Virus record (IMG/VR): IMGVR_UViG_3300032214_000142
Span: 1 to 28,988 of that record
Origin: a virus
DNA length: 28,988 nt
Reading direction: 5' to 3' (one strand)
Positions 15,620 to 23,891 of this stretch are shown here, in pieces (the first letter of the stretch is position 1; the number at the start of each line of letters is the position of its first letter). The notes beneath the pieces are model-generated. The model ran no database searches and was not told where the DNA came from. It worked only from the letters and a program-made list of their open reading frames with translations. Position numbers and translations under genes: made by a program.

Positions 15620-17655
15620 TAGGTAACACAGTCAATAACTTGTTGAACTTCACCTTGGAAATCTGGTCTTGTATCAAGATTTGCAGCAAGAATAGCACCA
15701 GATCCTGTATTTGATTGAACTGTTAATCTTGGAATATCAGTTATATCTTTAATATTTATTGGGGTCACCTTGATGATAGATCCTTGGAAAATTTGTGCCT
15801 GATACGTATTTCCAAGATCATCAGTGACTGTATCACCATCTTCATATCCACTTCCAGGATCAATTACTGTTACATCTGAAACTGTGTATGGAGTAAATTC
15901 GGTGACAGGATAGTTTTCACCTTCAGACACAACATAAACATTATTAACTTGTCCATTCTGAATTGTTGCTCTAGCAATTGCACCATAACCTTGATTGCAA
16001 TTATCAACAACTTCAACAAATGGTGGGAATGTATATCCATTTCCAGGATTGGTTACCTTGACCCCTATCACACTACCCGTCTGCTGACCTGCCTCACCAA
16101 CAACTAATCCAAATAGTGGAATTGCTTCAGCACCAGTTCCACCACCACCAAATATATTAACCGTTGGTGGATTGCAGATAGTTGGTATTCCACCAAAGCA
16201 AGAACCCAAATCGGTTACCATATTGGGATCTGCAATTGCACCAGTAAATAAGTCAAATGAACCCATTAAATCTGAAGCAGCATCAAGTGGAAACTCTGCT
16301 GCCTGAGCAGCGGCAGAAATTGCTTGAGCAGTATTTGCATTTTCTACAATCTTAGATAAATCTGGTTCACTCTGATAGACTGGACCATATCCAATCTTAT
16401 ATTTTTCAGCACCAAATTTATCTTTCTTATTTTTCTTATTGCAACTTGCAAGTCCTACTAATCCAAGTAAAGCATCAATTCCATTTCTGAGAAGATTTTC
16501 TACATTGAAATCTTCAAAGAATTGGAGTATTTTAGAAATACCATCAAGAGCAGATGCTAATCCATCAACAATTTGTCCGACAACACCATTAAAGATTGCA
16601 CCAATAACTTGATCACCCACACACTGAACAAAGTTGAGGACATTATCCGCAACAGATTTTAAAATATCAGCAACAAATCCAGTCAGTTTTCCAACGATTT
16701 GATTAACAATACAAGGAATTAAATCTTGAAGCATCTTAACTGGTTTTGTCATTGCTACTTGGGCAGCAACGCCAGCAAGATGTGCTGCAATAGGATTTAA
16801 AGTAGCAGCAAGAACTTTAGCAAACACATCAGCATAAAGCATATTCAATCCCTGTGCTAGGATTGGAATTAATCTTTCATATAAAGAATTGATCATTCCA
16901 GAAATCATTCCAGAAGCAAGTTCAGTAATCTGTTCTGCTCTTATGTCAATCTCTTGTTTAATCCAGTCCTTAGCATATTGAATTGAATCATTAAAAGCAT
17001 TCCTTAAATTCTTAAGAAAAGAAACAAATCCTTCAATTGCTGCTTTAATTTTATTAATTGTTTTCTTCGATCCACTCTCACCAATTGGGAGTGGAATTGT
17101 TGTTCCAGATGATGCTGAATAATTAGCATTGTTTGCTCTTTGATTAGCATCTGCTGGACTCAATGCTTGTGGAGATTTTTGAGATCCTGCGTTAGCATCA
17201 TTAGATTGATTTGCCCTCAACACCGACTTGGAGGGTTTCTTCATATAATCGGTATAACCAGTAAAGGAACCAAATGCTCCAGGAGTTCCTTTTTCTTTAT
17301 TGTTTGCAGCATAATATGAATTGCCAAAACTGCCCATAATCATTGGGACTTGACCGTTATCCCCGTCTAGGAAAAATCCAATAACGGTATCGCCAGGATT
17401 AAATTTAATTGTTTTAGAAACGTTTGCCGAACCAGTATTGCCAGGTGGCATTAAGACGCCTGCCCAAGGCAAGTCTTCATCAGGAAGTTCAGCAGTGCTA
17501 TATGGGTGATATCCCATAATACGAACTTTATATCTAGTTCCCCAACCAGATCCTGTTACTTGCTTTTCCCAAGCAGCAATAGGTGGAATCTGACCTATCC
17601 ACCAACGGAAACCATCTCTTCCGATAAAATTAGTTTTTAATAGAGAATCTTCCAT
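15619..17655 (-). CDS. 5: gp5-like baseplate hub protein without visible lysozyme (678 aa)
   Basis: Residues 10-130 look like the gp5 N-terminal OB-fold: D-G-F-R-W-W-I-G-Q-I-P, Y-K-V-R-I-M-G-Y-H, L-P-W-A-G-V-L-M-P-P-G, G-D-T-V-I-G-F-F-L-D-G and P-M-I-M-G-S-F-G-N. Residues 195-430 are helical and hydrophobic, unlike T4 gp5. The C-terminal 180 residues contain two G-x-G-Y motifs (P-G-N-G-Y, P-G-S-G-Y) also seen in the 11911-15063 protein. No lysozyme-type glutamate/aspartate core is found between the OB-fold and the end. T4 gp5 is 575 residues with lysozyme and needle in one chain; here those jobs appear to be moved to 18978-20864 and 15065-15619. It lies next to the gp27-like gene, its expected partner. 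The symbol rests on the OB-fold and synteny. Confidence 0.65.
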   Translation of the reverse strand: MEDSLLKTNFIGRDGFRWWIGQIPPIAAWEKQVTGSGWGTRYKVRIMGYHPYSTAELPDEDLPWAGVLMPPGNTGSANVSKTIKFNPGDTVIGFFLDGDNGQVPMIMGSFGNSYYAANNKEKGTPGAFGSFTGYTDYMKKPSKSVLRANQSNDANAGSQKSPQALSPADANQRANNANYSASSGTTIPLPIGESGSKKTINKIKAAIEGFVSFLKNLRNAFNDSIQYAKDWIKQEIDIRAEQITELASGMISGMINSLYERLIPILAQGLNMLYADVFAKVLAATLNPIAAHLAGVAAQVAMTKPVKMLQDLIPCIVNQIVGKLTGFVADILKSVADNVLNFVQCVGDQVIGAIFNGVVGQIVDGLASALDGISKILQFFEDFNVENLLRNGIDALLGLVGLASCNKKNKKDKFGAEKYKIGYGPVYQSEPDLSKIVENANTAQAISAAAQAAEFPLDAASDLMGSFDLFTGAIADPNMVTDLGSCFGGIPTICNPPTVNIFGGGGTGAEAIPLFGLVVGEAGQQTGSVIGVKVTNPGNGYTFPPFVEVVDNCNQGYGAIARATIQNGQVNNVYVVSEGENYPVTEFTPYTVSDVTVIDPGSGYEDGDTVTDDLGNTYQAQIFQGSIIKVTPINIKDITDIPRLTVQSNTGSGAILAANLDTRPDFQGEVQQVIDCVT

Positions 17656-18977
17656 TATTGTGCTTGATTATTTGTACCATACTGACCATAAGTATCTCTC
17701 ACAAGTTTCATAGAAGTAAGAGATATTTCTGAATCAAAGTGATGGCAGAGTTCCTTAATCATATATAGACCGCTTTCTTCTTCGTCATATGTCTTTGCTT
17801 TATCAGCGGTAATTTTAGGAAACTTACATTCAATAATATCACCCGCTTGTAAATTAGTGTTCAGAGGAACAACCATATTTACAATTTGTGTGAATAATAA
17901 ATTATATCTCATAATTGATTGAGACTGATATTTAAATGGATCTGCATTAGGTAAAATAGAAACATCTTTATCCAATGTTCCAATATCAATTACTTGTGTT
18001 AAAATTCTAGATGGTAAGTCACCAAGAGTTAAGTTGGAGTTATTTGTTATTTTAGGAAGTTCTGGTTCTCTTCCTAAGTTCTTAGTTTTTCCAGCATAAT
18101 CATTCAGACTAAACTTTCCTTTACCTGGTAATGTGAACGCACAAGTTAGAGGATTGAAAGCTGCTCTAAAACTTGAATAAGTTCCAAGTCTTAATTTTTC
18201 AAGTAGATTTTGATTTCTTTCAATATTGTAATTTAAAATTCTAAAATCATTGTTCCTTTCAAGATCACTTTGATTAACCTGAATATATTCATAAGTCTGC
18301 TTTGATGGTTGCGTAATTAAACTATCAATAGACTTGAACTTAAATCCTTCCTTGGTCTGATAGAAAAAGAAACCTGCAGTTGCATTTTGGATTTTAGGAA
18401 CTGCTTTTGATGCTAACCAGACTAGGATTGTAAATGGTTTTCTTAAATTACCAATAAATCCATATGTATTGGAAGTCTCATCAAAATCAACTGGTTTATC
18501 GGTTGCCAAATATTTTTCAACAATGTCTTTTACTGATTGGGAAATTGGAAAACTTGTTGGATACTTTTTAGGAACTCTTGTTGTTTCATTAGTAATTGAT
18601 TCTCTTGATACAAGATTTAAAACAAAGAATTCTCTGAGACCTTCTTTAATAATGTTACTTACACTTGAAACATATAAGTAATCCTTTGGATTTGTTGAGA
18701 AGTCTAAACCTTTATTTGTTTTAGAATTTGGAGCAATTTTAATTGAAACTCTCTCACCACCTCTTAATGGTAAACCATCATAGATTGATTGAAGTTTTCC
18801 GTCTTTACCAGTAATTGCATTTCCGGTGCTGGCAACTACAATCTTAGCAGTAATTGTTGGGGAAAATACATCCTCATAGTAATCAATCGATGCTGTACCC
18901 AATCTAATGTCAACGGTTCTTACACCATCATTAGATTCTATAATAAGTTCTTCGTATATTGATCTTTTTGTTGACAT
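17655..18977 (-). CDS. 27: gp27-like baseplate central hub protein (440 aa)
   Basis: The chain is a mixed beta protein opening with I-I-E-S-N-D-G-V-R-T-V-D-I-R-L-G, D-Y-Y-E-D-V-F-S-P-T-I-T-A-K-I, and G-G-E-R-V-S-I-K-I. These are the first tube-like domain of gp27/gpD hubs. A helical stretch (S-Q-S-V-K-D-I-V-E-K-Y-L), F-T-I-L-V-W-L-A-S-K-A and the second tube domain ending G-L-Y-M-I-K-E-L-C-H-H-F follow. Length (T4 gp27 is 391) and location between the OB-fold hub and the hydrolase fit. It would form the trimeric cup linking the tail tube to the spike. Its stop overlaps the next start (TAATG). Assignment rests on fold-like patterns and synteny rather than close identity. Confidence 0.7.
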   Translation of the reverse strand: MSTKRSIYEELIIESNDGVRTVDIRLGTASIDYYEDVFSPTITAKIVVASTGNAITGKDGKLQSIYDGLPLRGGERVSIKIAPNSKTNKGLDFSTNPKDYLYVSSVSNIIKEGLREFFVLNLVSRESITNETTRVPKKYPTSFPISQSVKDIVEKYLATDKPVDFDETSNTYGFIGNLRKPFTILVWLASKAVPKIQNATAGFFFYQTKEGFKFKSIDSLITQPSKQTYEYIQVNQSDLERNNDFRILNYNIERNQNLLEKLRLGTYSSFRAAFNPLTCAFTLPGKGKFSLNDYAGKTKNLGREPELPKITNNSNLTLGDLPSRILTQVIDIGTLDKDVSILPNADPFKYQSQSIMRYNLLFTQIVNMVVPLNTNLQAGDIIECKFPKITADKAKTYDEEESGLYMIKELCHHFDSEISLTSMKLVRDTYGQYGTNNQAQ

Positions 18978-20864
18978 TTATGAATATGCTAGATCGAGTA
19001 ACAGTTTTTGTGTGACAAATCTATTTAAGCTATCATCCACGGAAAGTCCCACATCACCACCACTCATTGGTATAATTGCAGGTTTTCTTTGTGCACTTTG
19101 AGGAAGAGGAACCATTAATACATTATCTTTTTTCTCTCTTTTCAATTCTTTAACATCTCTTCCCTGTTCTACACTAATTTGTGCTGGTGCAGCAGATATT
19201 CTGCCTTTTCCGGGAACTGTAAATGAAGAATAGTTTGGTTTATTGGTTAATAAAATATACGAAACATATGGAGATGGATCACCATCACTTCCACCAGCAG
19301 AACTACCACGTTGTTTAGTATATTCAAAGTGAATATGTGGTCCAGTTGATGCTCCTGTACTACCAACTCTAGCAAAAGATCTCCCAGCAGGTACTTTACC
19401 ATTAGTGATAAAAAATCCAGCACAATGTCCAAATCTTAATTGAACTCCAAGTTCTGGAACCCATACATCAATAACTAATCCATATCCTGAATTGTGATCT
19501 GCTGGATTTTGCCAACCAGCAAACATTACCTCACAATCTACTCTTAAAGCAATACAAGTATTTGCTGGACATTGAATATCAATACCTGCGTGCTTTCTTC
19601 CATTGCCTCTAGGAGCACCCATCACATCACCAATCTGAATATATTGAACACCTCTTCCAATTGAGTCAGTTAAAATGTCATTAGGTCTTAAAGATCCTGT
19701 TCTAGTAATTTTGACTGATTCTTGTTTTTGTCCTGATGAGGGTTTAAAATCTTTAATAAATTTATTATGTTTTTCGTTTCTTTCTCTATAAACACTAGCA
19801 GCAGGTCTTTCCCACTCATCCATCCACCAATATGCTGCCTGTTCTGGAGAAGAAAATTGTGTTTTAAGGTATGCAGGACCTCTATCCTCACCAATAGCAT
19901 ATTTTATTTGACCCTTCCAGTTTGTTTTCCAATCGGGGACATTCTGTAAAAACGCTTGTTTTCTGCCAGCACTTGAATATTGAAACAATCCAATTCCCGG
20001 ACCATCAGGTTGTTTAGAGTCAATTCTAAATCCACTTTCGCCTTTAATATTTGCCAATATACCAAGTGCGTGAATATGAGGAACTCCCAGTTGTCTTAAG
20101 TATGAGTATCCAGCTTGAGGATTTAAAACTTTTCCACCACCAGTAGTTTCTTCTCTTGGAGATGTTGGTTGTTTAGGTGGAGTTGGTTCACCTGGTAAAG
20201 TAGGTTCTGCTTCAGGTCCACGAGTTCCCTCTTCAATTTGAAAGTCAATTGGTTCCGTAAGAATTTTAAGACCATCAAAAACTGAATCTTCCATTCTTCT
20301 GAATGAAGACTGCATCTGTTCCATTGCCTTGGACAGTCTACCCTGAGAATCTGTAAAATCAAGAGAAATTAAATTACGTGTTACTCCATCTAATAATTGC
20401 CCAAATCCAAATAGAAACTGAGTTGTATCACGAATAAACGTTGACATTACCGTTGTAAGTCTCTGAATTCTATTGATTAACTCTTCCCCCAATCGTATAA
20501 TTGTTGGTAAATTAACAAGTGCCCAACCAACTAATAAAGTTCCAATGTAATCTAGTATTCTTCCCAGAAATCCTTTAGTACTATTCATCACGACTTTTCT
20601 GGTTCTGCGAATCGCTCCAGTAACTCCAGATGCTTCAACAATATCTTCTTGCTCTCTTCTTCTTACTGCTTCTTGTCTTTTTTGAAATAAACCTGCTCTA
20701 GTTGAAATTCCTTGTCTTTTAGTTTCATTTCTTCTTGATATTGATTGGGAGAGAGATAATGCCGATCCTTGTGCTCTTTTAATTCCCCTCCCAAGAGAAG
20801 ACACACTTCTCTTAATGTTAGAAACACTAATTGATGACTTATATGCTACAGTAGAATTTGCCAT
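18978..20864 (-). CDS. Tail-tip murein hydrolase: lysozyme-like plus M23 peptidase domains (628 aa)
   Basis: Residues 1-95 are basic and helical. Residues 98-122 form a hydrophobic segment (I-G-T-L-L-V-G-W-A-L-V-N-L), and a helical linker and a P/E/T-rich hinge (about 213-245) follow. About 250-375 match the phage tail lysozyme-type fold with E276 (I-K-G-E-S-G-F) as likely acid and G-P-G-I-G-L-F-Q-Y-S. Residues 410-535 are an M23 zinc endopeptidase with all ligands present: H425-x3-D429 (H-A-G-I-D) and H510-x-H512 (G-P-H-I-H-F-E-Y), with H480 as the further active-site His. Together they would cut both glycan and peptide bonds of host peptidoglycan as DNA enters. It lies between the tape-measure-like gene and gp27-like hub gene, supporting a place at the tube tip. 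Confidence 0.85.
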   Translation of the reverse strand: MANSTVAYKSSISVSNIKRSVSSLGRGIKRAQGSALSLSQSISRRNETKRQGISTRAGLFQKRQEAVRRREQEDIVEASGVTGAIRRTRKVVMNSTKGFLGRILDYIGTLLVGWALVNLPTIIRLGEELINRIQRLTTVMSTFIRDTTQFLFGFGQLLDGVTRNLISLDFTDSQGRLSKAMEQMQSSFRRMEDSVFDGLKILTEPIDFQIEEGTRGPEAEPTLPGEPTPPKQPTSPREETTGGGKVLNPQAGYSYLRQLGVPHIHALGILANIKGESGFRIDSKQPDGPGIGLFQYSSAGRKQAFLQNVPDWKTNWKGQIKYAIGEDRGPAYLKTQFSSPEQAAYWWMDEWERPAASVYRERNEKHNKFIKDFKPSSGQKQESVKITRTGSLRPNDILTDSIGRGVQYIQIGDVMGAPRGNGRKHAGIDIQCPANTCIALRVDCEVMFAGWQNPADHNSGYGLVIDVWVPELGVQLRFGHCAGFFITNGKVPAGRSFARVGSTGASTGPHIHFEYTKQRGSSAGGSDGDPSPYVSYILLTNKPNYSSFTVPGKGRISAAPAQISVEQGRDVKELKREKKDNVLMVPLPQSAQRKPAIIPMSGGDVGLSVDDSLNRFVTQKLLLDLAYS

Positions 20865-20865
20865 C

Positions 20866-22173
20866 TTAGATCACTACGTTATAATGAACTTGTGAGTAAA
20901 GCACATAAAAATTATCTGGATTTGAACTTGCAATTGGTGGAAGATCTGCTATGTTTCCAGTTGCTGTAGGAATACTCTGCTGTTGTTGATTCATTCCAGC
21001 ATCAGTGACTATGACTTGAGTTTGTGATTCTGGTTCTGGTCCAATAGCAGAAGTGTCTGCCTTAGGTGGAGATGAAACTTTTGCCAATGGTTTAGCAACT
21101 ATATCTGCTTTATGAGATTCTTGGGTTTTGTCTTTACCACCACCCATTCCTATCATATTTGACATATCATTAAATGATTTTCCAATATCTAAATTAAAAT
21201 TAAATTGTGAAAGATAACTTTTAGCAGTATCGTATGTTTCTTTACCAAAGTTTGCGGATGGGCTATAAGCGGCAATGCCAGCAGCAACACCGGTCCCAGG
21301 AAGGGGAATTAAAGATCCTAGTCCGAAAGCAGCAGCAGATCCTACCATTCCTGCTCCTGCACCAGTAATTGCTCTTCCTGGTTCTTCTCCACCAGCAATA
21401 TCAAGTCCAGCCATTATTCCACCAATTACCATATTACTGGTAAAATTTAATTTTACACCACTAGGTTTTGATACTGCAGATGGTTTTGTTTTAGGTGGTG
21501 TTTTAGGTGGTGTTTTATCTTTATTAAAAACACCTTTAACTGCGTTTATTAACGCTTGAACAGGTCTTTTGAATAAACCAGAAAATACTGCCTGAGAAAT
21601 TAAAGAACCTGTTCTTAATAAACTTCCTGTTACTGCAGCAAGTCCGAGTTTAATCGATCCAAATATTGCACCAGTTATTGCAAGACCTTTAAGAACACTT
21701 TTACCAATGTCCTGTAATCTTTTCTTATTTCCTTCAGAGTATGCCTTTAATGCTTGTATCCCTTGGTTAAGCAACCATCCAGAAAGAAGAATAGTAAAGA
21801 ACCTCATTAAGTTTCCTAAGGTTCCTTGTGCTTTAGCTCCAACTTTCTGAATTGGTGCTGCTAAAGCACTTTGCATTTTTCTTTCGACTACACTTTCTTT
21901 TCCCTCTCTTAGTCTCTGTTCAGCAAGTTCTCTTTCCTGCTTTGCTTGCTGCTGTTCCTTTAGTCTTTCTAATGCAGAAGATTCTGCCATCAATCCAGAA
22001 ATTCTAGTTAAAGAATTACTGAACTCACTCATCTGAGTGGAAATTCTTACCAACTGAACATTAACTGCATCTAAAGAGGCTTGATTAGACACCAAAACTT
22101 TCATCGTCGTAACATCTTCTTGACTACGACCCATAAAAGTGGTAGGGGAAAGTCCGCCTCTATTTTCAGCCAT
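20866..22173 (-). CDS. Tape-measure-like tail protein (435 aa)
   Basis: Residues 20-105 are a long charged coiled coil (S-A-L-E-R-L-K-E-Q-Q-Q-A-K-Q-E). Residues 119-142 repeat the L-L-x-G-W-x-L-x-N/Q hydrophobic motif of the neighbouring hydrolase. Two glycine-rich hydrophobic stretches (about 158-190 and 248-305) could cross a membrane during injection, and the rest is low-complexity linker. This layout and its place directly after the gp26/gp51 genes fit a tail-length or tube-filling protein, the role of T4 gp29 (590 residues). It is short for that job, so it may share it with the 628-residue neighbour. ATG 22173 overlaps the end of the gp51-like ORF by eight bases, with AAGG as a ribosome site. 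Not similar to T4 gp29 by eye. Confidence 0.55.
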   Translation of the reverse strand: MAENRGGLSPTTFMGRSQEDVTTMKVLVSNQASLDAVNVQLVRISTQMSEFSNSLTRISGLMAESSALERLKEQQQAKQERELAEQRLREGKESVVERKMQSALAAPIQKVGAKAQGTLGNLMRFFTILLSGWLLNQGIQALKAYSEGNKKRLQDIGKSVLKGLAITGAIFGSIKLGLAAVTGSLLRTGSLISQAVFSGLFKRPVQALINAVKGVFNKDKTPPKTPPKTKPSAVSKPSGVKLNFTSNMVIGGIMAGLDIAGGEEPGRAITGAGAGMVGSAAAFGLGSLIPLPGTGVAAGIAAYSPSANFGKETYDTAKSYLSQFNFNLDIGKSFNDMSNMIGMGGGKDKTQESHKADIVAKPLAKVSSPPKADTSAIGPEPESQTQVIVTDAGMNQQQQSIPTATGNIADLPPIASSNPDNFYVLYSQVHYNVVI

Positions 22174-22339
22174 TTAACCTTTCTTTCAGGGTTTCTTCTT
22201 CAATGTATTGTTGGAGAAGAGAAAGATAAACTTCTCTTTCCCAAGGTATCATATTTTCTAGTTCTGTCAATGAGTATTTATGATGCTGCATCAAGGCAAA
22301 ATTTGTTTTATAGTATGACGCAAGATCTTCGTGCGCCAT
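22166..22339 (-). CDS. 51: gp51-like short ORF, likely 3' part of a frameshifted tail chaperone (57 aa)
   Basis: This ORF is too short for most gene finders. It reads MAHEDLASYYKTNFAL, continues through H-K-Y-S-L-T-E-L-E-N-M-I-P-W-E-R-E-V-Y and ends K-E-R-L-N-G. The P-W-E-R-E-V-Y centre is conserved in the small proteins placed after gp26 in cyanophages, which are usually labelled gp51 (from memory), although T4 gp51 is much longer (249). The ATG lies two bases after the gp26 stop and has no clear Shine-Dalgarno sequence. It is in the -1 frame relative to gp26, with the slippery site at 22348-22354. It may therefore be made mainly as the tail of a 298-residue gp26-gp51 fusion. Its last eight bases overlap the next start. 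Confidence 0.7.
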   Translation of the reverse strand: MAHEDLASYYKTNFALMQHHKYSLTELENMIPWEREVYLSLLQQYIEEETLKERLNG

Positions 22340-22354
22340 ACTTACCCGAAAAAA
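22316..22354 (-). promoter_or_regulatory. Candidate -1 programmed frameshift signal
   Basis: On the minus strand the gp26 codons TCT TTT TTC contain the heptamer T TTT TTC (22348-22354), in the correct X XXY YYZ phase. Then come a 9-base spacer (GGGTAAGTA) holding the gp26 stop, and a 7-bp stem TGGCGCA/TGCGTCA with one G-U pair and a 9-base loop (22316-22338). After slipping, the codons CGG GTA AGT lead straight into the ATG of the gp51-like ORF. Confidence 0.6.
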
Positions 22355-23061
22355 GATGCTAATCCTTCCAGCACAACCTCGCTTTCAACTCCAGTATTTG
22401 GATTAGTTATTTTGATAATATGAGATAGTTTAGGCATAGTCTCAAAGAATTTTTCAATATCTTTAAATTGCTTTGACCCTAACTGCTCAAGAAACTCACT
22501 CAACTCTTTCTTAGTGCAATCTGCTGCTGCCCAAGATTCTTCTTCAGAATAAACCTGTTCAATACAAGAGGAAATTAGATCAAACGTATCATCAACATCA
22601 ATTGCTTCTCCAACATTAAAATTACTCTTGACAAACTCATTCATTGATGGATACTTCATCCTAAGGGTTAGATTACCATCTAAGTTAATATCTCTACTAT
22701 GATCTGCACTGGTTTGAACTTTAATATCATCCAGATTAATCACTGTAGGAACTTTAGTTACCTCATCGTCTGGACAAGTAATCAAAACTTCTACTTCTTC
22801 ACCAACAGACTTGCCTCTAATGTTTAAGAAGATATATTCAATATCAAATGTAGAGAGTTCTTCTACTTTCACACCTTTAGTGATAATACAATTTGAAATT
22901 ACTGTTTTAACTGCTTCAGCAATTTGCTTATTATCCTCACTTTCCATTGCAATGATGAGGATTTTTTCTTCCTTAACTAAAAACGGTCTATACTTAATTT
23001 TCTTTTTAGATGAAGGAATTTCCAACTCATACGTTGGCGTAGCAATCTTTGGTAAAGGCAT
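22342..23061 (-). CDS. 26: gp26-like baseplate hub/tail assembly protein (239 aa)
   Basis: The N-terminal half (MPLPKIATPTYELEIPS, K-K-K-I-K-Y-R-P-F-L-V-K-E-E-K-I-L-I-I-A) matches the T4_baseplate family (PF12322) to which T4 gp26 (208 aa) belongs. Residues 78-100 have F-D-I-E-Y-I-F-L-N-I-R-G-K-S-V-G. The C-terminal half is helical. In T4, gp26 is needed for hub assembly. Here its place just ahead of the tape-measure-like gene, and a possible -1 shift at its end, suggest a tail-assembly chaperone role. A CATAAATA late promoter (23088-23095) lies 26 bases upstream and would start a long transcript reaching the hub genes. The last codons TTT TTC GGG TAA are part of the frameshift signal. Confidence 0.8.
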   Translation of the reverse strand: MPLPKIATPTYELEIPSSKKKIKYRPFLVKEEKILIIAMESEDNKQIAEAVKTVISNCIITKGVKVEELSTFDIEYIFLNIRGKSVGEEVEVLITCPDDEVTKVPTVINLDDIKVQTSADHSRDINLDGNLTLRMKYPSMNEFVKSNFNVGEAIDVDDTFDLISSCIEQVYSEEESWAAADCTKKELSEFLEQLGSKQFKDIEKFFETMPKLSHIIKITNPNTGVESEVVLEGLASFFG

Positions 23062-23087
23062 AATAACCCAAAAAATTCAGTTGTGAT

Positions 23088-23095
23088 TATTTATG
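23088..23095 (-). promoter_or_regulatory. Late promoter-like CATAAATA
   Basis: CATAAATA on the minus strand, 26 bases ahead of the gp26 ATG and overlapping the gp54 stop codon. It would launch gp26, gp51 and the tail-core genes as a late transcript. Confidence 0.6.
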
Positions 23096-23891
23096 TGCCA
23101 GGAACACGTCTTGTGAATTCAGAATCATAATAGATTGGAGCATTAGGATTACTTGCATCCTCAGTTCTCTTATATCCAACTCCACTGCCGTGCTTGGCAG
23201 GAACAAATGAAGATGCTTGCCCCTGTGAATTAAGATTAATATTTGGTAACCCAATTTCTAAATTGTTAGAAGTTCCATTGTAGTAACTGAAACTATCAAC
23301 CTTACCAGCAACATACCTATCAAAGTTGAATGTGGCACTTGCTTTTAGAACTTCAGAAGTACCATAGTTTACTGGAATTGAATTCAATGCAACAGGGAAC
23401 ATACCAATGAATGTATATTCTACGCTATTATCATAATCTCTGTCAAATTTAATAATCTTTGTGTAATTTGTCTTATATTCGTCAGGATATCTCATCCTGA
23501 AATAATACCCTTCCCTCAATGGAGATTCTCCAGAACCATTAGCAATAAATTCAATCCAGTGCTCTAGAAACTTGAGTGTCTTATATTCCTTATCAACATA
23601 AAATTCCAATTCAATCTGAGTGAATAATCTAGTGTGTGCCATTTTTTCAGCAACACCCATAAAGTTACCAACAATATCTGCTGTTCCTAAAGAACTTCCT
23701 GGTAGTGAAGCTGAACTACAGAGTAATCCTGCAGTCTCTCCAATGAATTGAAGATCAACGCCTCTACGGGCAAGATAAGACCTCAATAGTCCAGACAAAC
23801 CACCAAATACAACTTGATAATGTGAAGTCTGTGCAAGATTCGTAAAAGTTGGTTTAAAGTCTGATATCCTCTTGGGAGTTGGAGCTGGCAC
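23091..23891 (-). CDS. 54: gp54-like tail tube initiator of the baseplate (266 aa)
   Basis: The chain has the tail-tube fold pattern. A Y-Q-V-V-F-G-G-L strand opens it. C-S-S-A-S-L-P-G-S-S-L-G-T-A-D-I and F-M-G-V-A-E-K-M-A-H-T-R-L-F-T-Q-I-E-L-E-F-Y-V-D follow, then a F-L-E-H-W-I-E-F-I helix and V-E-Y-T-F-I-G-M-F-P-V-A-L-N-S-I-P-V-N-Y. These are shared by gp19-type tube proteins and gp54, which seeds tube polymerisation on gp48. Length (T4 gp54 is 320) and the nearby gp48 support gp54. The start is GTG 23891: an in-frame TAG lies 12 bases upstream and no ATG is available before the conserved region. A TCTAAATA box at 23920-23927 lies 28 bases upstream. Confidence 0.75.
   Translation of the reverse strand: MPAPTPKRISDFKPTFTNLAQTSHYQVVFGGLSGLLRSYLARRGVDLQFIGETAGLLCSSASLPGSSLGTADIVGNFMGVAEKMAHTRLFTQIELEFYVDKEYKTLKFLEHWIEFIANGSGESPLREGYYFRMRYPDEYKTNYTKIIKFDRDYDNSVEYTFIGMFPVALNSIPVNYGTSEVLKASATFNFDRYVAGKVDSFSYYNGTSNNLEIGLPNINLNSQGQASSFVPAKHGSGVGYKRTEDASNPNAPIYYDSEFTRRVPGT

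Noticed and set aside
22275-22282. CATAAATA on the minus strand inside the gp51-like ORF as a tape-measure promoter
   Set aside because: It is 101 bases from the next start and coincides with codons for H-K-Y. A transcript from 23088-23095 already covers the gene. Kept only as a possibility.
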